DNA of 64,000 nt, taken from the NCBI GenBank assembly GCA_963575745.1, contig CAUYUJ010000196.1:1-64000 (forward strand), in the 5' to 3' direction. The translations under genes and the position numbers were made by a program. Positions 30,263 to 40,894 of this stretch are shown here, piece by piece. The notes below the pieces were generated by a model, which saw nothing but the letters and a program-made list of their open reading frames with translations, did no database searches and was not told where the DNA came from. Position 1 is the first letter of the stretch, and each line of letters opens with the position of its first letter. The stretch is from Prorocentrum cordatum. Taxonomy: Eukaryota > Sar > Dinophyceae > Prorocentrales > Prorocentraceae.

Positions 30263-30302
30263 CGAGCAATAATTAGCCTGGCGAAGGACCGCAACTGTGA
30301 CA

Positions 30303-31650
30303 CCCCCACTGGGGCCTTCGGTGGAGCTCCCTATGGGGCTACGAAACGCTGCCCTGGGTGGGGGAACCGCATGCGGGCACCCCCACTGGGGCCTTCGGTG
30401 GAGCTCCCTCTGGGGCTACGAAACGCTGCCCTGGGTGGGGGAACCGCATGAGGGCAGCCCCACTGGGGCCTTCGGTGGAGCTCCCTATGGGGCTACGAAA
30501 CGCTGCCCTGGGTGGGGGAACCGCATGTGGACACCCCCACTGGGGCCTTCGGTGGAGCTCCCTCTGGGGCTACGAAACGCTGCCCTGGGTGGGGGAACTG
30601 CATGTGGACACCCCCACTGGGGCCTTCGGTGGAGCTCCCTATGGGGCCACGAAACGCTGCCCTGGGTGGGGGAACCGCATGTGGACACCCCCACTGGGGC
30701 CTTCGGTGGAGCTCCCTCTGGGGCTACGAAACGCTGCCCTGGGTGGGGGAACCGCATGTGGACACCCCCACTGGGGCCTTCGGTGGAGCTCCCTCTGGGG
30801 CTACGAAACGCTGCCCTGGGTGGGGGAACCGCATGTGGACACCCCCACTGGGGCCTTCGGTGGAGCTCCCTATGGGGCCACGAAACGCTGCCCTGGGTGG
30901 GGGAACCGCATGTGGACACCCCCACTGGGGCCTTCGGTGGAGCTCCCTATGGGGCTACGAAACGCTGCCCTGGGTGGGGGAACCGCATGTGGACACCCCC
31001 ACTGGGGCCTTCGGTGGAGCTCCCTATGGGGCCACGAAACGCTGCCTGGGTGGGGGAACCGCATGTGGACACCCCCACTGGGGCCTTCGGTGGAATGGGG
31101 CTACGAAACGCTGCCCTGGGTGGGGGAACCGCATGTGGACACCCCCACTGGGGCCTTCGGTGGAGCTCCCTATGGGGCTACGAAACGCTGCCCTGGGTGG
31201 GGGAACCGCATGTGGACACCCCCACTGGGGCCTTCGGTGGAGCTCCCTCTGGGGCTACGAAACGCTGCCCTGGGTGGGGGAACCGCATGTGGACACCCCC
31301 ACTGGGGCCTTCGGTGGAGCTCCCTATGGGGCCACGAAACGCTGCCTGGGTGGGGGAACCGCATGTGGACACCCCCACTGGGGCCTTCGGTGGAGCTCCC
31401 TATGGGGCTACGAAACGCTGCCCTGGGTGGGGGAACCGCATGTGGACACCCCCACTGGGGCCTTCGGTGGAGCTCCCTATGGGGCTACGAAACGCTGCCC
31501 TGGGTGGGGGAACCGCATGTGGACACCCCCACTGGGGCCTTCGGTGGAGCTCCCTCTGGGGCTACGAAACGCTGCCCTGGGTGGGGGAACCGCATGTGGA
31601 CACCCCCACTGGGGCCTTCGGTGGAGCTCCCTATGGGGCTACGAAACGTG
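30303..31650. repeat. 77-bp tandem array 2 (about 17-18 units)
   Basis: Same 77-base unit as array 1, with array-specific changes (GCATGTGGACACCCCCACT in place of GCATGCGAGAGC, and mostly GGGGCTACG). One unit near 31090 lacks about 17 bases. It begins after CTGGCGAAGGACCGCAAC, which resembles CAGCGAAGGACCCAACC before array 1. Confidence 0.95.
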
Positions 31651-31781
31651 TGAGAGGTGTGCCGAGAGCAGAGGCAAGGAGGGGGAGGAGGGAGGAGGGG
31701 GAGGAGGAAGGAGAGGAACGCGGGGCACCGTCTCTTCAAAACGAGGACCCAACACCACAGGATGGTTGGGAAAAAACAAGC
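31646..31781. repeat. Conserved 3' flank of the 77-bp array, copy 2
   Basis: Partner of 22609-22742, highly similar through GGGAAAAA. Confidence 0.85.
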
Positions 31782-31789
31782 TCTTAATG

Positions 31790-34700
31790 CGGATTTGCGC
31801 AGGACCTCGGCCCTAAGCGGGCCGCAGATGGCGACGAGGACGCAACCTGCCCGGAGTCTCCTTCCCCAAGACCGAGGACCAGGGACGACGAGGAAATCGA
31901 CGACAAGAAGGGGCGCGAGTGGAGGGGGGAATTGAATGAGTATGCGCGGAAAGAACGCACCCGTCAGTTCCGCCACTCGTCGTCGCTCGCCTCTTCCCCG
32001 TCCGAGCGACGATGCGGTAGTGCCGATGGACGTGTGCCTGAACCTGCTTGCGCGCCCTCTTCCTCCATCTAAGCAAAGAGCAGGGGGCCGACGAGGGGAT
32101 TGGGATGTCTGGGTGTTTTACCAGCGCCCCAGCGCCCATACCTCGCGAACACGAAATGTCATGGCGCCGCCAATACGCGGGCCAGCTTGGGGTGCTTCCC
32201 CTTCAACCGCCTATCCCGTGCAGCAGCGGTGGAGTCATGCATCGACTTCATCTTGTGGGAGTCAGCGCCTTTGAGACAATCTTGCCGAATATCGCGAAAT
32301 TGACCGCCCGTTCTGCGCGACCTGCAATGATCGCAGTCTTGGAGCAACATGCGACCGACGCAGGAAAAGACCATACGCGAGAGCTTACGCTGCCCAATTT
32401 CGAGGGCAACCGCGGGCAGCTCGCCAGATCAACCGGCGATCGGAGGCATCAAGTCAGAACGTATACACTCGAAGCAACGCTGGCAACTCCCAAACTACTA
32501 CAACTGAACACTCCTGGGAAGTGCCACCCCTCGATAGGGGGAGGGAGGAGTCCGGGCATGCTGCCCAGGCTGCATCGGCCAAGGTGGCAAAAGACGGGCG
32601 GCGAGAATTCAGACTGCACGAGCGACCCTGACTTGGTCCCCTATAGCCTGCAACTCCGCCTCCGATGCCCTGGGAGGTCTCCAAATTCATTTCTTGGAAG
32701 CCTCGTCTGCTCGAACATTGCCAAACTGACACAGAATGCTCCTACTCCAGAAAAGTGCAGATTGTCCACGGCGTGTGCTTTGACGTCATGCGCGGCTGCG
32801 TACTTACTCTGAGGCGCATTCAAAAGGGGTTCCAGTGTGCCACTTTTTATGTGCGACCTGCTGGGCCACTGGAGCCGTGAACGCAGAGACCGTGCGGGAG
32901 CAATCGGACCAACCCATAGATGGCCCCACTGGGAGCTCACTGGCGGCGGCCCCGAGCCCGCAGATTTCGCCAGCCTGGAAAGTCCGAAGGAGGAAACTGG
33001 GGACAGGCCCCAGGACAGCGCAAACTAACTTGCACTGATCGTCGAAAACCGCCGCCCCCCCAGCCAGCCCTGGACATCTCCACCATGGGACTCTCGGGGC
33101 CTGGCCCATCAAAAAACATGCGCCCCTCTAAGCCCGTTGAAGTCGACGTAGGATCCTCCACCCAATGCGCGCACGTGCCTCCTTTAGCGACGGGCACTGA
33201 CACAGTCTCGCCCAGGTGCTGAAAGATAGCCTTAGTGACCATATTCCAATCTGGGCAATTGTGTCGGATATCTTTGGCCCTGGCGATGAAAAGCTAGCGT
33301 CGGCGCCCTCCAAGTGTTGGTCACTGGATCACTGGCGGCCCAGCAATTCCAAATGCGATGGTGCTTGGCCCACCGCGAGCCCGCGCAGCGGGCAGAGCAG
33401 ATCGTCAAGCAGGTGCCCTAGTTCGCTTTGAGCGTGGTCCAGCATGCTCCGCGCGCTAGAGCCCTCATGCAACCCTTTTCGAAACGAGACCACTCATTCC
33501 TCCTGAGCTCTTGGAGATCTGGGTCGCAGCACGCCCTATCGAAGCCAATCCCGGCAGCAGCTCCAGACGGCCTCCGAGGATGCCGCAGGGCTCCTTCCCT
33601 CAGAAACCTCGTGAGCACCCCACGGGAAGTGGTAATATCAGCGATCACCGTGGTAATATCTGCCATGGCATGCTCCACCCAGTGCTGGCAAGCGAGGCAC
33701 TCACAGCAGAGAGCGCTTCTGAAACTGCGCCTCAGGCCAGCACGGGCCCAGAGAGCCGCGTGGTAGCATGGGTCGTGCTCCAGAGTGCTCAGCGCAGCGA
33801 GTCTGTGAAAGCCAGCAGACGGCTTGGCTCACTTGCCGAATGTTCAACGCAACAACTTGAGCTCGCGGACCGAGGCGCCGTGTTTCTCTTTGCCGGGACT
33901 TACACCTGCCAAGAAACTCCTCCCGAAGTATTTTCAGCTGTCAGGACTTGATATTCCAGCCCGTGTTCATATTCATACACCTCTGGGGCACTTCGTCGCA
34001 ATCGGTAGCAACAACCAACTTGTGTGGTTGGACCAGGAAAACGTGCGCCTGATACTGGGGAGCTCAGGGCCGAATCGAAGACCAGGAAGTGCAATTCACA
34101 GTTTCAACTACTAGCTGATGGGTGCGCGGCTGGCTGGCTGGCTGGGGGGGCCTGTACAATTGGCGGGGATCGGCCACTTCCGGGAACTTGCATGGGCGCT
34201 TGGCCGCGCCACTGAGCATACGATTCGGCGCCTTGCTCCCATCTCGTGAAGCTCTGGCAACCGAGACAGGTGCTCCACTGATAGAATCGCTGCATTCCCA
34301 CGAATTGTGCCTGCCTGGCCGAACGAGCGTGGATTCTCGGCAGGGATTTGGGGCAACCGATCGCCGTCCGACATGGCGGTGGAGGTTCCGCCAACCATAC
34401 GACGCGGCGAGCTTGGAAGGCATCCAACTTCCTTCAAATAGCGATGGAAATCAGATGCGATGGTATCCAGAGGGACAGTCGGGGGGTCGCCTCTCCCCTC
34501 AGGTGTCTTCCCCCCAAGCCGCTAAAAAAGAGACACGACCTCATGAACTGCTATGTTTCAAGCTGCCGTGCGGGATATGAGAGGAGGAAAGCGATGGGGA
34601 GAGGACAACAAGGCGCACTATAACGAAAAAGGGAATGTGGAGGAAGATGAGGAAGATGGTGAGAACGAGGGTGAACATTAGGCGGAGGACTAGGATAAGG

Positions 34701-34930
34701 AGAGAGCATCCGGAAATTGAAGTGCTTGCCACGATTGGTTTGTATTGCTATTAATACCGACTGCAACGCAGACCATGGACTCCCAGATCGGGCCAATGGC
34801 CTCACACTGCGCGAGGCGACACACAAATGCGTCTTAGAAACTCATGCCGATCTCACCCCAGGCCCTTCAACCGCGATCCCATCCAGGCGGGAAGAGGACG
34901 GGGATAAGGTGGAGGAGCAGCGGGGAAAAG
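31790..34930. other. Spacer without a supported gene
   Basis: Six-frame reading shows only short unlinked ORFs. A plus-strand ORF at 32048-32812 has no recognisable domain. Composition is more balanced than in the microsatellite region, so decayed coding sequence or introns are possible. Confidence 0.4.
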
Positions 34931-34935
34931 GATTT

Positions 34936-35394
34936 TTAAGAGCAGCTACGGGTCCGAGAGCCTGCAACCTCCACGATGACCACGAGGAAGGCGATGAAAA
35001 GGAAGGCGCAGGCGACCACCCAGAGCAGCCCCGACCACGACTCCAGGCAGTGCGGTCTCATCCGGGAGCTCGGCGTGCAGCATAGAATAAGCGACTCGAC
35101 GTAGAGGAAGAGCACTCGGCGCACTGCGGGGCCGCAAGCCCATCGAAGCGGAACGGGGCCAGGCCGTCCGTTTCCATCGACACCCGATGCTCCACCTCAG
35201 CCTACAGCAACGCCAGCGCTGTGGCTGCAGACTCACGTGGCTCGCGGATGAACTCGGCATTCTTGGAGGGTGCTGGGAGCGCGTATGCAGCCACAACGGC
35301 TGCCATGCCAGGGACTCGGCGGTGTCCAACAGCTCCGCGTCGGACAGCTCCTCGAGACCACGACACCCTGAAGCCACTCCCCCGTAGAGCAGTA
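34936..35394 (-). pseudogene. Possible 3' part of a host gene split by element B
   Basis: Reading the minus strand away from the LTR, three coding-like stretches follow in three frames: RGLEELSDAELLDTAESLA (about 35355-35300), AAVVAAYALPAPSKNAEFIR, and a membrane segment SGLLWVVACAFLFIAFLVVI ending at a stop at 34936. Frame changes could be introns or decay. Its abutment on the LTR and its orientation match the ORF on the other side (58597-59108), so I infer one interrupted gene encoding a membrane protein of unknown function. Confidence 0.35.
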
Positions 35395-35736
35395 TTTCCT
35401 CTGAGAATCGGGGTAAGATGACAAAGGAATTCAGATCTCATGTTCACTCTGCTCAGCGAGAGAGGGCGCGTGATGAGACATCGATAAGACAAGTAACCGG
35501 TAAGCAAATTTACTCTATCAAGAATGGTAAGCGAGGTGGCCGGCCGGCCGACGACACGACGACGACGCGGGGACGACCCCGCGGCGCGCGCGCGAGCGAA
35601 CCAGCTCGCACCTTTTATCTCCTGTAAGCAAACATACAGCTGCGGATAATCACCGCAATCATGGTCAGACAGTGCGCAGCAATGCAAGTGATACAACAAG
35701 CAATATAAATATGAGGAGGAGAGGAGCATATTTACT
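35395..35736 (-). repeat. 3' LTR of element B
   Basis: 342 bases beginning TTTCCTCTGAGAA and ending GCATATTTACT on the plus strand, collinear with 58255-58596 without indels. In element sense it starts AGTAAATA and ends CAGAGGAAA, not the usual TG...CA. It contains GGCCGGCCGGCC and a GATAAAAGG string that may serve as a core promoter. No target-site duplication is obvious outside the two repeats. Confidence 0.9.
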
Positions 35737-35746
35737 CCCCCCGCGG
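35737..35746 (-). promoter_or_regulatory. Candidate polypurine tract next to 3' LTR
   Basis: In element sense GCGGGGGG directly precedes the LTR start AGTAAATA, the expected position of the plus-strand primer. Confidence 0.5.
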
Positions 35747-35909
35747 CGGGCCTCGTAGAGCCCATCCGGCCACGACACCCCTGGCCTATATATGTGCAAC
35801 CACCGGAGCGAACCGCAAAAAACTTTTACCGCTCAACGGTGGCCACCAGGGGGCTAAGGGCCGAAGAGGCCCGACGACTCCCACAATCATATACATCAAT
35901 TCTCTCCGC

Positions 35910-35931
35910 TGGTCCGGCTTAGCCGATCAGC
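35910..35931. repeat. Hairpin of the element B family
   Basis: Outer arms CTGGT/ATCAG (one G-T pair), bulge C, inner CGGC/GCCG, loop TTA. Confidence 0.7.
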
Positions 35932-36020
35932 AGAGTTGCTTACTCACCCGACACGACTTCGTCGCGCGGACGAGAACTCTCTTGCATGCGCCTGCCGCGA
36001 CTAAGTCACGCGGGCGAAAC

Positions 36021-37439
36021 TCAGTCCAGCTCCCTGAACGGGTTCTCTTCTCCCGTCGGTGGCGCCGGAGGCGTCGGGTTCGACGGCGCCGAGCCCCCAG
36101 TCTGTCCCTCGCCGCCACGAGGCGAACGTGACCGTCCTTTGCCACTATTAGTGTAGTATGCTGCTCTGTCGTTCTTCTCCTTGTTCTTGGACGCCTTCCC
36201 CTTCGGCGGGAAGCGAAAGCCATGCTCAAACGAAGACAGCGCGTGCCAAACCTGCGCCCACCAGACATCGTCGGACAACCACGTGATCCGATCCCGGTGG
36301 GCGCAGTCTCCGACCTGCACAGTGTTCGCGCAGTGCGGGCGGGACAGGAGCGGGTCGTAGCCGACAGCGCCGCGGCCGACATCCATGGCTCCATCGCGCG
36401 CGCGCGGGGGCCTCGACCAATCCCATGCGTCAGAATACCATGAGTATTCCTCTCTTGCCGTCGCGGCTGTGCCGGCGACAGAGCGTGGGGATTCGGTAAC
36501 TTCGTCGCCAGCCCGAGCGTCTGAGACGTCGGGTCTGCGCGGCGGAGGTGGCGGCTGCGGTCTGGCTTTCGCCGCATCCTGTGCTCGTATTGGCCCCGCG
36601 GAACCAGCTTCGCTGCCGTGGTGAGGATTGGCATTTCTGTTCTCACGAACGTTCTGCTTGCGATCTCGCATGAACTTCAGCGGACTCCTAGCAGGAGTAG
36701 CTACTGGGATGCCAAATATTCCGCATGCAGTGCGGAATGGGCCTGCGTCCTTATCCTGGAGCTCCGTCCCAGGATCTATGTATTTGTTCTGGGCCCCAGA
36801 AATGGCCTCTTCTAATAGTGCGCCCTCACGACGAATGTCGGTTTGCACCTGCCTACCCAAATTACGGGCCCACTCTCCTATGAGGTCGTCTGTTTGGACA
36901 GCGGCGCAAATGCGACATTCAAGAGCATATTCATCTCTCCGTCGCCTCAAGTAGACGGGATATGCGTTCTCTCTCGCGGGGCGAATTCTTCGCCCCGGGT
37001 AACCGACAAAGTGTCCATCTGAAATGAAGGAGCTCATGGTCTCGCGAACGATAGCAAGTATTCTTATGATGCGAAGACCAAGCTGCATTTGTTGTACAAG
37101 GGCCATCCAGTTCCCTGCAACTTTGTTCGTCACAATAGGTGGGGCCTCGTGTTCCGTTTCCCCTGAGAGTCGCAACCTATCGGGATCATTGGAGTTTGAG
37201 CGAACGCCTGTGTACTCAACAACATATTGTGCTGCGATCACCCTGGCCTCTAACCCGTGTAAAGAAATATTTATCGAGCTGTCCTCGCAATGGTTATATG
37301 CATAACCGTCGGGCTGGTCAAAGTTGATCGCCCCTCCGGTTATCAGCGCGGCCTTAGGCCCGCTGATTGCTGAGAAGTCAAGTCCGACCTGTGATTGCGC
37401 GCCTGCCATCACGGCTGCGCCGGTGGCGGGTTGCAGCAA
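36021..37439 (-). CDS. Cargo ORF nearest the 3' LTR, 472 residues, unrecognised
   Basis: The first half looks folded (GLDFSAISGPKAALITGGAI, GLEARVIAAQYVVEYTG, WMALVQQMQLGLRIIRILAI) with a Cys pair (ECRICAAVQ). The second half is Arg/Pro/Ser-rich and disordered, ending SGKGRSRSPRGGEGQ, an SR-like tail that could bind nucleic acid. No family recognised. It is the last ORF of the element before the 3' LTR, with hairpins at 37342-37367 and 37405-37427 inside its 5' part. A long uninterrupted frame suggests coding constraint. Confidence 0.65.
   Translation of the reverse strand: MLQPATGAAVMAGAQSQVGLDFSAISGPKAALITGGAINFDQPDGYAYNHCEDSSINISLHGLEARVIAAQYVVEYTGVRSNSNDPDRLRLSGETEHEAPPIVTNKVAGNWMALVQQMQLGLRIIRILAIVRETMSSFISDGHFVGYPGRRIRPARENAYPVYLRRRRDEYALECRICAAVQTDDLIGEWARNLGRQVQTDIRREGALLEEAISGAQNKYIDPGTELQDKDAGPFRTACGIFGIPVATPARSPLKFMRDRKQNVRENRNANPHHGSEAGSAGPIRAQDAAKARPQPPPPPRRPDVSDARAGDEVTESPRSVAGTAATAREEYSWYSDAWDWSRPPRARDGAMDVGRGAVGYDPLLSRPHCANTVQVGDCAHRDRITWLSDDVWWAQVWHALSSFEHGFRFPPKGKASKNKEKNDRAAYYTNSGKGRSRSPRGGEGQTGGSAPSNPTPPAPPTGEENPFRELD
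37342..37367. repeat. Hairpin of the element B family
   Basis: Outer arms ATCAGCG/CGCTGAT, bulge C, inner GGCC/GGCC, loop TTA. Confidence 0.75.
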
Positions 37440-37444
37440 TGGTA

Positions 37445-38020
37445 CTATGAGGCGATGATCGCGACACTCATTGATCCGTCTGGCGACGGAATGAGAATTG
37501 CGGGTTGGCCTCGCCTCGAGACTGTTCTCCCAGGCAACGGGTATGCGTCCGCGAGGATTTTGCCCTGCGCGAGGGTTTTGCCCTGCGGCTTCCAGGCAGC
37601 CACGGTGCCCCCATGGCTACCGCGTTTACAATTGTCTGAAGCGTCGGGACAAAGACATTTTGCCTGGTCATCTGGTTGTGCCATCTTTCCCAACCCAGCA
37701 CCGGTTCGACGACATCGTCCTGATATTCTGGCCAGTCGAAGGCTGCCAGAGCCGGGCAAGATATTGGGCGAGCGTACTGATCGATATTTGTCTTTCACAG
37801 CAATGGCCACCATACCTGGATCACAGGAACCTGCGTTCCCGCTCTCGCGGCTGAGAACGCAAGCCATTCGACGAACCTCAAGGGCTTCACTGGAAGAAAG
37901 GGCCAGGGCGCGCCAGCGGCTGAGCCGCGGCGTCCGTTGGAACCCAAGCAGGGAAATTGCCTGGCTGGCTGTTCCCAAAATCTGGCCTGCGGCAGCCACG
38001 CGCGCAAATTCCCCATTCAC
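37445..38020 (-). CDS. Cargo ORF, 191 residues, unrecognised
   Basis: Starts MNGEFARVAAAGQILGTASQ and ends six bases before the next ORF on the minus strand (start 37439). Basic, with Cys residues (AKCLCPDASDNCKRG). The close spacing suggests one former frame with the following ORF. A GCGGC/GCCGC hairpin with TGA loop lies inside at 37916-37928. No function assigned. Confidence 0.45.
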   Translation of the reverse strand: MNGEFARVAAAGQILGTASQAISLLGFQRTPRLSRWRALALSSSEALEVRRMACVLSRESGNAGSCDPGMVAIAVKDKYRSVRSPNILPGSGSLRLARISGRCRRTGAGLGKMAQPDDQAKCLCPDASDNCKRGSHGGTVAAWKPQGKTLAQGKILADAYPLPGRTVSRRGQPAILIPSPDGSMSVAIIAS

Positions 38021-38215
38021 CCACTTTCGCTACTGCTGTTGGTTACTGCTGATGTTCTTCATCACGATCGCAGAAGCCCTCTGTTGTCTTCCCCCACGCG
38101 CTTTGATCCACTCGGGACGCGTGTTGGGAAGATTGTGGTGTTCATTCACATGAAATCTAAATCCATCTGCCTCGAGGGATCGCGGAATCATCCTTCTGTT
38201 CCACGTCTGAGTCAT

Positions 38216-39298
38216 TTAGTCGTGTGTGAGTCTATGTTTGCATTTGATCCGACAGCTGCAAACTGGACAGTGTTCGAAGCCCGCGCGCACCCAGTGAAAT
38301 CGGTAGCACAGGAACCTTCCGTCATCTTCCCAAGGGACAGACAGAACCCGTTCTTGTGCTTCGGGTGACAACTGTGGCCTGCGATTCGGCACCAACGATA
38401 GAGTCTCGTCTGTGTGAATCCCAGCAACCATTGATTCGTTGTCAAAAGTCACTTCGTACGAGGCCCACTCACGGTTGAAGAAAACGGACCAGAACGTCTG
38501 ATGTGCTAGGGAGCCATCGTTACCAACTCTAACACGGGTGACAGCCTTGTCGATATCAGTGAACTTCGGCACCTCTCGAGACACGAGGGTCCCGGCTTGG
38601 CAAACCCTGCGCGAGAATCGCGTGGGCACTCGGCCAGTGAAAACCAAGAATGGGTGCCCAGGACTCTCTGTGGTTGGGGAGCTTTTCCCATAGATGGACA
38701 GTGTCCTCTGCGGGCCAAGCCCCCACAGTTGGCAGCTCTCCTTCTTGTGCCTCGCGGCCCATGGACACAAAATGCCTTGCAGGGGGAGCCTCCCCGTACC
38801 TCCGCTGGCTGAGCCACGGAGGGACCTTTCGCAGTGTTCTGCATTAGGCATTGTTGGGCTCCTTTTAGTTGGAAGCAGCCTCGGCAGATCGCAAGCTGCT
38901 TCAAGGTAAAGCCCTGAGTCTTTCTTCGGAAAGCGGACTCTCCCATCCGTGGGCTCCAAGAAAGTCTGCATGTATGTGACATGGAGATGGGATCCGTGAC
39001 TCCTGACTTGGCCAGGGCCATATGGGACGCACATTCTTTCAATGGAAGCAACGAACGTGGAATGTCCCTGGCATGCACGGTAGAAAACGGGGATAGCAAC
39101 ACCGCTCCTCTGTTTTTCTTGCGAGGGGCACGCCTTGTACTGAGTCCACATGTTGTGAACACGTGTTCCAATGATGTCGTTACTATGTTTGGGGAGTATT
39201 CCCAAAACTTCCACTGTCTCTGATAGCAGCGCGGCTAAGCCGTGCGCGGCAAGAGCATATGACTGGAAAGCGAAGCCGTCCTCTGCAATCTTCTGCAC
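38216..39298 (-). CDS. Cargo ORF, 360 residues, Cys-rich C-terminus
   Basis: N-terminal helix (FQSYALAAHGLAALLSETVEV), middle of mixed composition, C-terminal segment CYRFHWVRAGFEHCPVC then CRIKCKHR, a possible small zinc site. The region 38850-38550 also reads sensibly in another frame, so a frameshift pair may lie inside. No family recognised. Hairpins at 38800-38821 and 39229 fall inside. Confidence 0.55.
   Translation of the reverse strand: MQKIAEDGFAFQSYALAAHGLAALLSETVEVLGILPKHSNDIIGTRVHNMWTQYKACPSQEKQRSGVAIPVFYRACQGHSTFVASIERMCVPYGPGQVRSHGSHLHVTYMQTFLEPTDGRVRFPKKDSGLYLEAACDLPRLLPTKRSPTMPNAEHCERSLRGSASGGTGRLPLQGILCPWAARHKKESCQLWGLGPQRTLSIYGKSSPTTESPGHPFLVFTGRVPTRFSRRVCQAGTLVSREVPKFTDIDKAVTRVRVGNDGSLAHQTFWSVFFNREWASYEVTFDNESMVAGIHTDETLSLVPNRRPQLSPEAQERVLSVPWEDDGRFLCYRFHWVRAGFEHCPVCSCRIKCKHRLTHD
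38800..38821. repeat. Hairpin of the element B family
   Basis: Outer arms CTCCG/CGGAG, bulge C, inner TGGC/GCCA, loop TGA. Confidence 0.75.
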
Positions 39299-39421
39299 AA
39301 GGTCTCCAAAGTAGACCCAGCCACCCGACGATCTCGCATAGTCCGAGCAATGCCTCGCGAGGTATACAGCGAATTTGCCTATGTGCTCAGCAAACTTGTC
39401 CGCTCGGCAGCTCTGGGGGCT

Positions 39422-39955
39422 TCAAGATTCCGCGCTGCCCAAGGCAGCTGGATTTTGGTTGTCCTCAACCCCAACTACCAACGGTACCAGGCACTTAAAG
39501 GACTTCGGAGTGAACCCTTCTGGGACATCTTCGGAATAAAACTCAGCTCGGAGAAGATCCATTGCCTGATCAAACGCGCCGTCAACTTGGTTGAGGCTGC
39601 CCAATAATGCGAAAATCTGGTCTTCCGCAAACTCTGCAATATATCGGAGCGCATTACCTGTTTGATTGCGCACGGCTTCGATATGCGGAGGAACGGGACC
39701 AGTCATGTGGGCATCGCGGACTTTCTGTCTCACTGGACCAGGTGTTCTCTGAATGATTCGTCCGCGTTCTTCATTTGAAACATCTAGCTGTCTGCCTTGA
39801 AATAAAACAGCACGCCCAACGTTAATATCTTGATCCCCACCGTGGGGATGTATAGGCGCGGGCTCGCGCTGTCTCCTGTCAGGAGCAGGCGGCAGACTCA
39901 CTATGCGGAATAGGTTCTCAGATGCAGGGCCGAGAAGGTAATTCTCGTCTTCCAT
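39422..39955 (-). CDS. Cargo ORF, 177 residues, unrecognised
   Basis: Helical C-terminal half (AVRNQTGNALRYIAEFAEDQ, then IFALLGSLNQVDGAFDQAMD). Starts shortly after the previous ORF on the minus strand (ends 39995). Probably a separate small protein or a continuation by frameshift. No function assigned. Confidence 0.5.
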   Translation of the reverse strand: MEDENYLLGPASENLFRIVSLPPAPDRRQREPAPIHPHGGDQDINVGRAVLFQGRQLDVSNEERGRIIQRTPGPVRQKVRDAHMTGPVPPHIEAVRNQTGNALRYIAEFAEDQIFALLGSLNQVDGAFDQAMDLLRAEFYSEDVPEGFTPKSFKCLVPLVVGVEDNQNPAALGSAES

Positions 39956-39994
39956 GGCATCAACTGGTTCAGGATCCTCATCGTATGGAAAGGC

Positions 39995-40795
39995 TTAAAC
40001 ATCCTCAGGTTCAGCGTCTGCTTCCAGGAGCCCCGGAGTGCCTGAGGCATCCGGGTCCTGTCCTGCAGAGGGAATTTCTGTTTCCTGTAGTCCGCTCGAA
40101 GCGGCTGCCGATGCTGGCGCCTTGGCGACAGGTGCAGTCTCATCCTCCGACGGGTCTATCGTGGGGGAAGACTGTTCTTGGCATGCCCCAGGCTGTTCAG
40201 CGTGTTCCGCTCTGGCTGGGCCAGGCGGAGGGGTCGGAGGGTTCGCCGTCACGGCTGCGCCGGTCGGAGGCGCAGGAGGAGTCGGAAGTCTACTCCCACT
40301 CGCACCGGACTCCTCTGCTGCTTGAGGCCTAGACCTCTCGCGCCTTTCAGGCACCATAGGAGGACGGGAGAAATTTGAATCCACTTTAAGGATCTGATCA
40401 ACAACAGCATCTGCAAATTTATTCCATGCAAGCGAGTGGGTCTCTGGTTCATGCATGTTCCGCATCCTATATCTCAGGTAGACATAGCTCGCAGCCTCAA
40501 TAAATGCGACAGCGTCTATCCTAAGTCCTATAAGCTCTTCAGTCTCTGGCCCTTTTGATATAAGATCACGCCATCTGTAAAATAACAGTTTTTCTATGTC
40601 CAACACTTTGCGCGCTCTGGAACGCGAAAAATGCATTTCTGAAACGTGTTTCATGGCTATGAAGATATTACTTGTATCATCGGCTCCGACCAACATCGGC
40701 GAGTCCTCAGACGAGACGCCCCCGTCCGACTGAGTCGGGGGCGGTGCTCCAGGGATGTCCAATGCATCGTCGCCACCATCTCGGGCAGGAGCCAC
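39995..40795 (-). CDS. Cargo ORF, 266 residues, helical domain plus Pro/Ala tail
   Basis: Residues 40-135 look folded and helical (ARKVLDIEKLLFYRWRDLIS; IDAVAFIEAASYVYLRYRMR); residues 150-266 are Pro/Ala/Ser/Glu-rich and disordered. Hairpins 40206-40229 and 40246-40267 encode parts of the disordered tail, and 40726 lies near the start. No family recognised. Confidence 0.6.
   Translation of the reverse strand: MAPARDGGDDALDIPGAPPPTQSDGGVSSEDSPMLVGADDTSNIFIAMKHVSEMHFSRSRARKVLDIEKLLFYRWRDLISKGPETEELIGLRIDAVAFIEAASYVYLRYRMRNMHEPETHSLAWNKFADAVVDQILKVDSNFSRPPMVPERRERSRPQAAEESGASGSRLPTPPAPPTGAAVTANPPTPPPGPARAEHAEQPGACQEQSSPTIDPSEDETAPVAKAPASAAASSGLQETEIPSAGQDPDASGTPGLLEADAEPEDV
40206..40229. repeat. 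Hairpin of the element B family
   Basis: Outer arms TCCGC/GCGGA, bulge T, inner CTGGC/GCCAG, loop TGG. Confidence 0.75.
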
Positions 40796-40894
40796 ATCCT
40801 CGGCGGGCGTTGCTTTTGCCTCGGCCGCCGTTGCACTTTCAACATGGTTCTTCGCCTTTGCGGGTTGACCCCCTGCAGCACTCCCTTCGGCATG

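Noticed and set aside
20950-31650. CRISPR-like array
   Set aside because: Units are contiguous with no unique spacers, and the setting is eukaryotic.
30297-31816. Plus-strand ORFs of 431-496 codons across array 2
   Set aside because: Same artefact as array 1.
32048-32812. 254-codon plus-strand ORF
   Set aside because: No domain, no supporting context, mixed composition consistent with chance.
33511-33951. Plus-strand ORF with EANPGSS, resembling a 2A-type NPGP site
   Set aside because: Lacks the final Pro and the DxE context, and no LINE ORF follows.
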